Of a stretch of DNA of 64,000 nt, positions 42,607 to 51,544 are shown piece by piece. Origin of the DNA: Streptomyces dengpaensis (GTDB taxonomy: Bacteria > Actinomycetota > Actinomycetes > Streptomycetales > Streptomycetaceae); the NCBI RefSeq assembly GCF_002946835.1, contig NZ_CP026652.1, forward strand, positions 5,332,001 to 5,396,000, in the 5' to 3' direction. Position 1 is the first letter of the stretch. Each line of letters starts with the position of its first letter. The position numbers were made by a program, and so were the translations under genes. Below the pieces are notes generated by a model. That model saw only the letters and a program-made list of their open reading frames with translations. It was not told where the DNA came from and searched no databases.

Positions 42607-43701
42607 ATGGATTCGTTGCTGCGGGCGCGGGAACTGGCGTACGCGAGGAAGTACCGCGAGGCCCGGGCGCTGGTGGATCGGGCGGAGCCGGAGAGCGCGG
42701 AGGAGTTGAGCCTGGCCGCGCTGGTGCTGGTGGAACTGCGCGATCCGGAGGCGGCGCTACCGCTGGCAGAGCGGGCGGTGGGGCTGGCGCCGGACGGCTG
42801 GCAGGGGTGGGTCGCGCTCGCCGACGCGGATCTGCTGCTGGGGCGGTGGGACGCGGCCGTGGCCTCGGCACGCGCCGCCGTCCGGCTGGCACCGAAGGAG
42901 GCGGCGTCGCACCGGGCGCTGGGGGTGGCCCTCAACAAGGTGGGCGGTCGGGGCGGCGAAGCCCGCACGGAGCTGAAGCGGGCGAAGGAACTCGGGGGCC
43001 GCAGGGCGCTCCTGATGCCGGCGCGGCCGCGCCCGTGGACGATCGTGGTACTGGTCTTGTTCCTCGTCTTCTTCAGCACCCTGCCGCTGGTGGGGGACTG
43101 GCCGGACGGGCTGGAGACCACCTTCCAGGTGCTGCGCACCGCCTCATTCGTGTGGATCATTCTGATCGTGATGGGCCCTCGGCGGGCGGGACTGACGTGG
43201 CGGTCGCGGTTCGGCGAGATACGCGCAGCGAACGAGCGGCTGTACAGCGGCGGGGGCCGCGAGGCGAGCATGCGGGCCGCGGTGGCCCTCACCCCGTGGT
43301 GAGTCGCGGTCGGCGTCTGCACCATGCTGCTCGCGGGGCCCGCCTACTTCGGCAACCCCCTGCCGCTGTGGATGGCCGTGTTCGCCGTGCCGATCACCGG
43401 CTGCCTGCTCCTCGCCGGCGCCCGGCGCTGGGTGCGCTGGTGGTACGGGGAGCGGTTCCTGCGCGAGGTGTTCGTGCCGGACGTCCTGGTGCGCGTACAC
43501 CTCGTCGCGGCGGGCGCGCTCTTCGGCGGCGTACTCCTGCTGGCGCTCGGGGACGCGGGTGACAGGCAGTGGGAGGTGCTGTTCTTCGGTGGGTTCGTGT
43601 GGTTCCTGCTCGCGTTGATCGGAACGCTGTTCGCGGCGGGGATACGCGACGGCGCGCGCGCAGACCGCGAGCAGGCCGGCGGGAAGGCCGCCGACGGCTG
43701 A
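42607..43701 (+). pseudogene. TPR membrane protein with an in-frame TGA
   Basis: The frame from ATG 42607 runs 231 codons to TGA 43300-43302 and continues without shift to 43701. Before the stop come TPR-like repeats (about 5-135: LLRARELAYARKYREARALV, PLAERAVGLAPDGWQGW) and two membrane helices. After it come two more pairs of membrane helices. The context TGG-TGA-GTC (ALTPW, stop, VAVGVCTM) suggests a TGG to TGA change of a second Trp. A re-start at ATG 43324 is possible. The intact protein would be 364 aa with four to six helices. Confidence 0.8.
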
Positions 43702-43737
43702 GCTGACCGTTGCACGGAGTTCTGCCGACAGTCACCC

Positions 43738-43780
43738 TGTGGATCTGCGGCTGCTGCGCAGGCAGGGGGAGGAACTGTGA
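43738..43780 (+). pseudogene. Possible last codons of a lost upstream ABC permease
   Basis: The frame ending at TGA 43778-43780 reads VDLRLLRRQGEEL and overlaps the start of the next permease (GTGA), as intact paired sugar permeases usually do. It suggests that the first permease and the binding protein gene were deleted, leaving only this tail. Short, so uncertain. Confidence 0.3.
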
Positions 43781-44646
43781 AACTTGTACGGGGCGTTGTG
43801 CCGGGTGTTGTGCAGGGTTTCGTACGGCGTCCGGGGCGGCTCGCCGCCGAGGCCTCCGCGCTGCTGATCGCGGCCGTGGTCGCCTTCCCCCTCTACTGGA
43901 TGGTGCTCAGCGCCTTCAAACCGGCCGGAGAGGTCGAGTCGGCCGAGCCCCGCCCCTGGACGCTTTCGCCCTCCCCGGATTCCTTCCGGCGCGTCTTCGG
44001 GCAGCAGGAATTCGGCCGGTAGTTCCTCAACAGCCTTGTCGTGGCGTGCTCCGTGGTCGTCGCCTCGGCGCTGATCGCGTTTCTCGCGGCGACGGCGGTG
44101 ACGCGATTCCGCCTCCGGTTCCGGACCACCCTGTTGATCACGTTTCTGGTCGCCCAGACGGTGCCCGTGGAAGCCCTGACGATCCCCTTGTTCTTCCTGA
44201 TGCGGGACCTCGGGCAGCTCAACACACTGGGCTCGCTCATCCTGCCCCACATCGCCTTCTCGCTGCCGTTCGCGATCTGGATGCTCCGGGGTTTTGTGAA
44301 GGCCGTTCCGGAGGCACTGGAGGAGGCCGCGTACCTCGACGGGGCGAGCCGGGCACGATTCCTGTGGCAGATCCTTTTCCCGCTCGTACTGCCCGGTCCG
44401 GTGGCGACGAGCGTGTTCTCCTTCATATCGGCCTGGAACGCCTTCCTGTTCGCGAAATCGTTCATCATCAGCGACACTTCGCAGTCCACACTTCCGATGG
44501 CACTCCTGGTGTTCTACAAGCCCGATGAGCCGGACTGGGGAGGCGTGATGGCCGCGTCGACGGTGATGACCGTTCCGGTCCTGGTCTTCTTCGTGCTCGT
44601 GCAACGCCGGCTGGTATCGGCGCTGGGCGGAGCGGTCAAGGATTGA
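43777..44646 (+). pseudogene. Sugar ABC transporter permease with an in-frame TAG
   Basis: MalG-type permease, 289 codons. The frame is broken once at TAG 44020-44022 (EFGR, stop, FLNSLVVAC) and then stays in the same frame to the end. The family usually has Tyr or Trp before FLNSL, so one base change explains it. The EAA loop (EALEEAAYLDGASRARFLWQ) that contacts the ATPase is intact. It is fused by context to the GH20 gene, so it probably imported chito-oligosaccharides or similar sugars. Binding protein and partner permease are missing upstream. Confidence 0.85.
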
Positions 44647-44657
44647 GGACTCACGTG

Positions 44658-46295
44658 ATGGAACTGATTCCGGCGCCACGCGCCGTCGAGGGCCCCATGT
44701 GCTGCGGTGTCGTGTTCGACGAGGACACGACCTTGTGGGCCGGACCTGGTACGAGGACCACGGAACGCTGGCTGCGCTCCACCCTGGGGTCGGCCCTGGG
44801 GCTGCCTCTGACACCCGGTCCGAAGGACGGCGGCAATTCCCTGCGACTGTGCCTGGACGGCGAACTGGAGCCGGAGGCGTACAAACTCTCGGTCGTCGTC
44901 GGCTGGGGAGCCGAGATCCGCGGCGGCGGTCCGGCGGGGGTGTTCTGGGGCGCCCAGACGCTGCGTCAGCTCCTCGGTCCCGACGCGTTTCGGCGCGCCC
45001 CCGTATGCCCCGGACTCACCTATGGAATTGCGCACCAGATCATCGAGGACGCACCTCGCTTCGGCTGGCGCGGACTCATGCTCGACGTGGCACGGCACTT
45101 CATGCCCAAGGACGGCGTTCTGCGCTACCTGGATCTCATGGCCGCCCACAAACTCAACGTCTTCCACTTCCACCTCACGGACGACCAGGGCTGGCGTCTG
45201 GAGATCGAGCGGTACCCGCGGCTCACCGAGGTCGGATCCTGGCGGGCGCGCACCAGACGCGGTCACCGGGCCTCTCCCCTGTGGGAGGAGAAGCCGCACG
45301 GCGGTTTCTACACGCAGGACGACATCCGCGAGATCGTGGCGTACGCGGCCGAGCGGCATATCACCGTCGTCCCCGAGATCGACGTCCCCGGGCACAGCCA
45401 GGCGGCCATCGCCGCCTATCCGGAACTCGGCAACGGTGATGTCGTCGACACGAGCTCCCTCTCGGTCTGGGACGACTGGGGCGTCTCGAAGAACGTGCTC
45501 GCCCCCACCGACGGCACACTGCGGTTCTACGAGGGGGTGTTCGAGGAAGTCCTGGAACTGTTCCCCTCGACGTTCATTCACATCGGCGGCGACGAGTGCG
45601 CCAAGGACCAGTGGCGGAAGTCCCCGGCCGCCCAGGCGCGCATCAGGGAACTGGGCCTCGCCGGCGAGGACGGACTCCAGTCGTGGTTCGTACGGCACTT
45701 CGACACCTGGCTCACGGCGCGCGGCCGCCGGCTCATCGGCTGGGACGAGATCCTGGAGGGCGGCCTCGCGGACGGCGCCGCGGTGTCCTCGTGGCGCGGA
45801 TACGCGGGCGGCATCACGGCGGCGCGGAGCGGTCACGACGTCGTCATGTGCCCGGAGCAGCAGGTGTACCTGGACCACCGTCAGGACGGCGGCGCGGACG
45901 AGCCCGTGCCCATCGGGTACGTGCGCACCCTGGAGGATGTCTACCGTTTCGAGCCGGTTCCACCCCAGTTGACCGAGGACCAGGCGCATCACGTCCTCGG
46001 TGCCCAGGCCAATGTGTGGACCGAGGTGATGGAGGATCCGTCGCGCGTGGACTACCAGACGTTCCCGCGGCTCGCCGCCTTCGCCGAGGTCGCCTGGAGC
46101 GCTCTGCCCGCCCCCGCCGAACGGGACTTCGCGGACTTCGAACGGCGGATGACCGCCCACTACAAGCGACTTGACGCGCTGGGAGTGGCCTATCGCCCGC
46201 CCGCGGGGCCGCTTCCGTGGCAGAAGCGACCGGCCCCCGAAGGAATGACAGGAAGCCTCGGACGCCCGATCGAGGGGGCGCCGCCAAACGTGTGA
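44658..46295 (+). CDS. GH20 beta-N-acetylhexosaminidase
   Basis: 545 aa. The N-terminal GH20b-like domain (about 1-125) is followed by the catalytic TIM barrel: RGLMLDVARHFMPKDGVLRY, FHFHLTDDQGWRLEI, and the catalytic pair D312-E313 in HIGGDECAKDQW; Trp residues line the sugar pocket (SSWRGYAGG, QANVWTE). It removes terminal GlcNAc or GalNAc. There is no signal peptide, so it acts inside the cell on imported oligosaccharides, in line with the permease just upstream (now broken). ATG 44658 has GAGGA 8 bases before it; TTG 44643 overlaps the permease stop and is less likely. Confidence 0.92.
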   Translation: MELIPAPRAVEGPMCCGVVFDEDTTLWAGPGTRTTERWLRSTLGSALGLPLTPGPKDGGNSLRLCLDGELEPEAYKLSVVVGWGAEIRGGGPAGVFWGAQTLRQLLGPDAFRRAPVCPGLTYGIAHQIIEDAPRFGWRGLMLDVARHFMPKDGVLRYLDLMAAHKLNVFHFHLTDDQGWRLEIERYPRLTEVGSWRARTRRGHRASPLWEEKPHGGFYTQDDIREIVAYAAERHITVVPEIDVPGHSQAAIAAYPELGNGDVVDTSSLSVWDDWGVSKNVLAPTDGTLRFYEGVFEEVLELFPSTFIHIGGDECAKDQWRKSPAAQARIRELGLAGEDGLQSWFVRHFDTWLTARGRRLIGWDEILEGGLADGAAVSSWRGYAGGITAARSGHDVVMCPEQQVYLDHRQDGGADEPVPIGYVRTLEDVYRFEPVPPQLTEDQAHHVLGAQANVWTEVMEDPSRVDYQTFPRLAAFAEVAWSALPAPAERDFADFERRMTAHYKRLDALGVAYRPPAGPLPWQKRPAPEGMTGSLGRPIEGAPPNV

Positions 46296-46457
46296 GGTGA
46301 CTCCTGACGGGCGTGTCCCGCGGTGCTCGCCCTGTCACCGTGGCCCCCACAAGGGAAAAGACACCCAAGGGTCACCGAAGAGTGGCAATTCGCGCGCACT
46401 GGCGATGCCGTACTAAAACGGACCATCTCCCTGGTGAGGGGGGCGAATGCCTCCTAG

Positions 46458-46480
46458 CGGACCCCCGCGTCAGGGGTCCG
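46458..46480. other. Hairpin upstream of the molybdenum hydroxylase operon
   Basis: 8-bp inverted repeat CGGACCCC/GGGGTCCG (46458-46465 with 46473-46480). It could be a terminator of the hexosaminidase transcript or an operator. The rest of 46296-46576 shows no gene. Confidence 0.35.
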
Positions 46481-46576
46481 GGAAGATGTGCCAGAGTTGC
46501 CACGTCCGCCCTGTCAGCACGTACCGTACGGCAGCACAGGTGGGACCAGGTGGGGCAGCGGGAAGGGGCAGCCGGT

Positions 46577-47470
46577 TTGACCACGCACGCACCGCAGGCG
46601 GCGCAGGCCGTGACGCTGCCCGCCTCGCTCGACGAGGCGGTGGCGGCTCTGGCCGCCATGCCCGCCGCCGTTCCCGTGGCCGGCGGCACCGACCTCATGG
46701 CCGCGGTCAACTCCGGACAGCTGCGGCCCGCCGCACTCGTCGGCCTCGGCCGGATCAGCGAGATCCGCGGCTGGCAGTACCAGGACGGCCACGCGCTGCT
46801 CGGCGCGAGCCTCACGCACGCCCGCATGGGGCGCCCCGACTTCGCGGCCCTCATCCCGGCCCTCGCCGCCGCCGCGCGCGCGGCCGGACCGCCGCAGATC
46901 CGCAACGCGGGAACCCTCGGCGGCAACATCGCGTCGGCCGCCCCTACGGGGGACGCGCTGCCCGTACTGGCCGCCCTGGAGGCCGCGTTGATCATCGCGG
47001 GCCCGGGCGGAGCCCGCCGTGAGATCCCGGTCTCGCACCTGCTCGCGGGCGTGGAGATGCTCCGCGGCGGCGAACTCATCGGCTACGTGCGCGTGCCGCT
47101 GCTGCACGCGCCGCAGGTCTTCCTGAAGGCGACGGGACGTACCGGACCCGGGCGCGCGGTCGCGTCCGTGGCGCTCGTCCTGGACCCCGCCCGGCGCGGA
47201 GTGCGGTGCGCCGTCGGGGCCATAGCGCCGATGCCGCTGCGGCCGCTGGACGCCGAGGCGTGGGTCGCCCAGCTGATCGACTGGGACGGCGAGCGGACGC
47301 TGGTGCCCGAGGCGCTCCATGCCTTCGGGGAGTACGTCGCCGCGGCCTGCATCCCCGACCCCGTCCCCGCCGAGGACGGCTCCGTACAACAGCTTCCGCC
47401 CGCCGTACTGCACCTGCGGCGCACCGTCGCCGCGCTGGCCCGACGAGCACTGGGGAGGGCACTGTCGTGA
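46577..47470 (+). CDS. Xanthine dehydrogenase-type FAD-binding subunit
   Basis: 297 aa. The FAD motif AAVPVAGGTDLMAAVNSG and the second motif RNAGTLGGNIASAAPTGD are the signatures of the CoxM/XdhB FAD subunit, which takes electrons from the iron-sulphur subunit. TTG 46577 with GGAAGGGG upstream is my choice; in-frame GTG codons 30-40 bases earlier are possible. The stop overlaps the next GTG. The operon order is FAD, 2Fe-2S, Mo. Confidence 0.9.
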   Translation: MTTHAPQAAQAVTLPASLDEAVAALAAMPAAVPVAGGTDLMAAVNSGQLRPAALVGLGRISEIRGWQYQDGHALLGASLTHARMGRPDFAALIPALAAAARAAGPPQIRNAGTLGGNIASAAPTGDALPVLAALEAALIIAGPGGARREIPVSHLLAGVEMLRGGELIGYVRVPLLHAPQVFLKATGRTGPGRAVASVALVLDPARRGVRCAVGAIAPMPLRPLDAEAWVAQLIDWDGERTLVPEALHAFGEYVAAACIPDPVPAEDGSVQQLPPAVLHLRRTVAALARRALGRALS

Positions 47471-48969
47471 CCGACGACCAGCACGGAGAGGGCGCTCCAC
47501 AGAGCGGCGGCCGGTGGGATCCGCTGCCCCAGGGCGACTACGACGACGGCGCCACCGCCTTCGTCAAGCTCCCCGAAGGGGGCATCGACGCCCTCTTCGC
47601 CGAGCGGGACAGCCCGCTCGCGGCGCCCGGGCACGGGTATGTGCCCCCGCAGATCACGGTCGCGCCCACGGCGCCCGCCGCGACGGACCCGGCGGCCACC
47701 GGGACCTGGGCCATGCCCGCCGACGCCGTCCAGTGGCCGGACCGGAATGCCGCGCCGCAGGCCGAACCCCGGGCTCAGCAGAGCGCGCACGACGGGTTCT
47801 CGTACCAGCCGGGAGTCACCGGGCAGTGGGACTTCAGCGAGGCCGCGCAGCCGGGCAACGCTCCCGGACATGACGTGACCGGGCAGTGGTCGATTCCGGT
47901 GGCCGGTGGTGATCTTCCGGACGAATCGGGCGAGTTCACTACGTCGGCTCTCGTCGAGCAGTGGGGCGGCACACCGCCCGCCACGCTCCCCGGCGGCGCG
48001 GCCGCCCCCTGGGCGACGGAGTCCATCGGGCAGGCGTGGACCGCCGAGCCGCTCGAAGCGGCCGCTGAGGCTCCCGCGGAGCCGTCGGCGCCGGCGGCTG
48101 CGGAATCGCCCGCGCAGGCCGCCCAGCAGGCCGCCGAGCCCGCTCACGAGCCTTCCGGGCCGGTCGCCGAGCCCGCGCAGGCGGCTGCAGAGGCTCCGGA
48201 GGCACACGAACCGGAGGCCGCCGACGCCTCCGAGGCCTCTGAGCCGGACCCCGCTTCCGAGGCGGGGCAGGACGCGGACCGGGACGCGGGCACGGACGCT
48301 CCCGCCTCGTCCTCGAACGACGAACACCCCCTCGCCTCGTACGTCCTGCGCGTCAACGGCGCCGACCGCCCCGTGACCGACGCCTGGATCGCCGAATCGC
48401 TGCTCTACGTGCTGCGCGAGCGGCTCGGCCTCGCGGGCGCCAAGGACGGCTGCTCGCAGGGCGAGTGCGGCGCCTGCAACGTGCAGGTGGACGGCCGGCT
48501 CGTGGCGTCCTGCCTGGTGCCCGCCGTCACGGCCGCCGGCAGCGAGGTGCGCACCGTCGAGGGCCTGGCCGCCGGCGGGCAGCCCTCCGACGTGCAGCGG
48601 GCGCTGGCCAAGTGCGGCGCCGTGCAGTGCGGTTTCTGCGTACCGGGCATGGCGATGACCGTGCACGACCTCCTTGAGGGCAACCCGGCGCCGACCGAGC
48701 TGGAGACCCGCCAGGCGCTGTGCGGCAACCTGTGCCGCTGCTCCGGCTACCGCGGCGTCCTGGAGGCCGTGCGCGAGGTCGTCGCCGAACGCGAGGCGCA
48801 CACCACGGCGGCCGCCGAGTCCACGCCGGACCCGGGGGAGGCGCGCATCCCGCACCAGGCCGGCCCGGGTGCGGGAGGCGTCAACCCGGCCGCCTACGCC
48901 GAGACTCCCCTGTACGACCCCCAAGCGCCGCATGAGCAGCCGTACGGCCAGGACGGAGGCCAGGCGTGA
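47467..48969 (+). CDS. 2Fe-2S subunit of a molybdenum hydroxylase with a long acidic N-extension
   Basis: 500 aa; usual family members have about 160-200. Residues about 1-295 are Ala/Pro/Glu-rich, with repeats such as VTGQWDFSEAAQPGNAPGHD / VTGQWSIPVAGG, and have no recognisable domain. The 2Fe-2S part starts at about 298 (YVLRVNGADRPV). The plant-type cluster Cys are in KDGCSQGECGACNVQ, and the second cluster Cys are in QCGFCVPGM and CGNLCRCSGY. GTG 47467 overlaps the FAD subunit stop, and the extension is in frame without another obvious start near 48350. Electrons pass from Mo site to FAD through its two clusters. Confidence 0.9.
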   Translation: MTDDQHGEGAPQSGGRWDPLPQGDYDDGATAFVKLPEGGIDALFAERDSPLAAPGHGYVPPQITVAPTAPAATDPAATGTWAMPADAVQWPDRNAAPQAEPRAQQSAHDGFSYQPGVTGQWDFSEAAQPGNAPGHDVTGQWSIPVAGGDLPDESGEFTTSALVEQWGGTPPATLPGGAAAPWATESIGQAWTAEPLEAAAEAPAEPSAPAAAESPAQAAQQAAEPAHEPSGPVAEPAQAAAEAPEAHEPEAADASEASEPDPASEAGQDADRDAGTDAPASSSNDEHPLASYVLRVNGADRPVTDAWIAESLLYVLRERLGLAGAKDGCSQGECGACNVQVDGRLVASCLVPAVTAAGSEVRTVEGLAAGGQPSDVQRALAKCGAVQCGFCVPGMAMTVHDLLEGNPAPTELETRQALCGNLCRCSGYRGVLEAVREVVAEREAHTTAAAESTPDPGEARIPHQAGPGAGGVNPAAYAETPLYDPQAPHEQPYGQDGGQA

Positions 48970-51272
48970 CCAACGAAGCCGCGACCGCGACACCGGCGGC
49001 GCCCGAGACCGGCCCCGAGCCCCTGCCGCACGGGCTCGGCGCGTCGCTGCCCGCCGCGGAGGCCCGTGCCAAGACGGAGGGCACCTTCCCGTACGCGGCC
49101 GACCTGTGGGCCGAGGGCCTGCTGTGGGCCGCCGTGCTCAGGTCGCCCCACCCGCACGCGCGCATCGTGTCCATCGACACCAGCCACGCGCGCGAGATGC
49201 CCGGCGTCCGCGCGGTGATCACCCACGAGGACGTGCCCGGCCGGGCGCTGCACGGACGCGGCAGGGCGGACCGCCCGGTGTTCGCCTCCGAGGTCGTACG
49301 CCACCACGGGGAGCCCATCGCGGCCGTCGCCGCCGACCACCCGGACACCGCGCGGATGGCCGCGGCCGCCGTCATCGTCGAGTACGAAGTACTCGACGCG
49401 GTGACCGACCCGGAGCTGGCCTTCGAGGCCGAGCCCCTGCACCCCGACGGCAACCTGATCCGCCACATCCCGCTGCGCCACGGCGACCCGGAGGCGGCGG
49501 GCGAGATCGTCGTCGAGGGCCAGTACCGCATCGGCCGCCAGGACCCCGCCCCGATCGGCGCGGAGGCCGGTCTCGCCGTGCCCCGCCCCGACGGCGGGGT
49601 CGAGCTCTACATCGCCTCCACCGACCCGCACACCGACCGCGACACGGCGGCCGCCTGCTACGGCCTGGAGCCCGAGCGCGTGAAGGTCGTCGTCACCGGT
49701 GTTCCCGGTGCCACCGCCGACCGCGAGGACCAGGGCTTCCAGCTCCCGCTCGGCCTGCTGGCCCTGAAGACCGGCTGCCCGGTGAAACTCACCGCAACGC
49801 GCGAAGAGTCCTTCCTGGGCCACGCCCACCGGCACCCCACGCTCCTGCGCTACCGTCACCACGCGGACGCCGAGGGCAAGTTGGTGAAGGTCGAGGCGCA
49901 GATCCTCCTGGACGCGGGCGCTTACGCGGACACGTCCTCCGAGTCGCTGGCCGCCGCAGTCTCCTTCGCCTGCGGCCCCTACGTCATCCCGAACGCCTTC
50001 ATCGAGGGCTGGGCCGTACGCACCAACAACCCGCCCTCCGGCCACGTACGCGGCGAGGGCGCCATGCAGGTGTGCGCCGCCTACGAAGCCCAGATGGACA
50101 AGCTGGCCAAGAAGCTGGGCATCGACCCGGCGGAGCTGCGCCTGCGCAACGCGATGGCCACGGGCGACGTGCTGCCGACGGGCCAGACGGTGACCTGCCC
50201 GGCCCCGGTCGCCGAACTGCTGGAAGCCGTACGGGATTACCCGCTTCCCGCGCTCCCTAAGGACACGCCCGAGGACGAGTGGCTGCTCCCCGGAGGCCCC
50301 GAAGGCGCGGGCGAACCCGGTGCCGTACGCCGTGGCGTCGGCTACGGCCTCGGCATGGTCCACATGCTCGGCGCCGAGGGCGCGGACGAGGTCTCGACGG
50401 CCACGGTGAAGGTCCATGACGGTGTCGCCACCGTGCTCTGCGCGGCCGTGGAGACCGGCCAGGGCTTCGCCACGCTGGCCCGGCAGATCGTCCAGGAGAC
50501 GCTCGGCATCGACGAGGTGCACGTGGCGCCGGTGGACACCGACCAGCCCCCGGCGGGCGCGAGTTGCCGGGGCCGCCACACGTGGGTGTCGGGCGGAGCC
50601 GTCGAACGCGCGGCGAAAATGGTCCGTACGCAGCTGCTGCAGCCCTTGGCGCACAAGTTCGGTATGTCCACGGAGCTGCTCCAGATCACCGACGGCAAGA
50701 TCACGTCGTACGACGGTGTGCTGTCGACGACCGTCACGGAGGCGATGGACGGCAAGGAGCTGTGGGCCACGGCCCAGTGCCGCCCGCATCCGACGGAACC
50801 GCTGGACGCGGCCGGACAGGGCGACGCGTTCGTGGGCCTCGCCTTCTGCGCGATCCGCGCGGTGGTCGATGTCGACGTCGAGCTGGGCTCGGTGCGGGTC
50901 GTGGAACTGGCGCTCGCCCAGGACGTCGGCCGGGTGCTCAACCCGGCGCAGCTCGCCGCCCGTATCGAGGCGGGCGTCACTCAGGGCGTCGGCGCCGCGC
51001 TGACCGAGAACCTGCGCACGGCCCGCGGCCTGGTCCGCCACCCCGACCTCATCGGATACAGCCTGCCCACCTCCCTGGACGCGCCGGACATCCGCATCGT
51101 CAAACTGGTCGAGGAGCGCGATGTCGTCGCCCCCTTCGGCGCGAAGGCGGTCAGCGCGGTGCCGGTCGTGACGTCCCCCGCGGCGGTCGCGTCCGCCGTA
51201 CGGGCGGCGACGGGACGGCCGGTCAACCGCCTCCCGATCCGCCCGCAGGCGGCCGTGGTGACGGGGGCGTGA
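48966..51272 (+). CDS. Molybdopterin-binding subunit of a xanthine dehydrogenase-type enzyme
   Basis: 768 aa, the catalytic subunit. The a/b hammerhead domain is at about 30-140 (PYAADLWAEGLLWAAVLRSP, HARIVSID) and the molybdopterin domains follow (GVPGATADREDQGFQLP, GHVRGEGAMQVCAAYEAQMD, VETGQGFATLARQIV, and AAGQGDAFVGLAF near the end). GTG 48966 overlaps the 2Fe-2S stop. It hydroxylates a purine or other heterocycle; xanthine or hypoxanthine is the likely substrate, though CO-dehydrogenase-like and aldehyde oxidase members share the fold. Maturation genes are not in the window. Confidence 0.9.
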   Translation: MTNEAATATPAAPETGPEPLPHGLGASLPAAEARAKTEGTFPYAADLWAEGLLWAAVLRSPHPHARIVSIDTSHAREMPGVRAVITHEDVPGRALHGRGRADRPVFASEVVRHHGEPIAAVAADHPDTARMAAAAVIVEYEVLDAVTDPELAFEAEPLHPDGNLIRHIPLRHGDPEAAGEIVVEGQYRIGRQDPAPIGAEAGLAVPRPDGGVELYIASTDPHTDRDTAAACYGLEPERVKVVVTGVPGATADREDQGFQLPLGLLALKTGCPVKLTATREESFLGHAHRHPTLLRYRHHADAEGKLVKVEAQILLDAGAYADTSSESLAAAVSFACGPYVIPNAFIEGWAVRTNNPPSGHVRGEGAMQVCAAYEAQMDKLAKKLGIDPAELRLRNAMATGDVLPTGQTVTCPAPVAELLEAVRDYPLPALPKDTPEDEWLLPGGPEGAGEPGAVRRGVGYGLGMVHMLGAEGADEVSTATVKVHDGVATVLCAAVETGQGFATLARQIVQETLGIDEVHVAPVDTDQPPAGASCRGRHTWVSGGAVERAAKMVRTQLLQPLAHKFGMSTELLQITDGKITSYDGVLSTTVTEAMDGKELWATAQCRPHPTEPLDAAGQGDAFVGLAFCAIRAVVDVDVELGSVRVVELALAQDVGRVLNPAQLAARIEAGVTQGVGAALTENLRTARGLVRHPDLIGYSLPTSLDAPDIRIVKLVEERDVVAPFGAKAVSAVPVVTSPAAVASAVRAATGRPVNRLPIRPQAAVVTGA

Positions 51273-51544
51273 GCGCGCCGCACGACCGCTGAGCCGCCGG
51301 CGGCGTGTACGTCGGCCGAGCTGTCGGCGGCGCATGTGTCGGCCGAGCTCGGCGGGCGCCGCGCAGGGCCGGTTTCACGAAGCCCGGGTCCAGGCTGTTT
51401 CCTGTCCGCGGGTGGCCTGTTCCCGTCCGTTTCCGGCGTTGTCAGTGGTGCCGCGTATCGTTCTCGGTCAGTGGGGAACTGCCGTGGGACGCCGCGGTGT
51501 TCCTGCACGGGGGAAGCAGAAGCATTCACATGCACGGGGGAACG

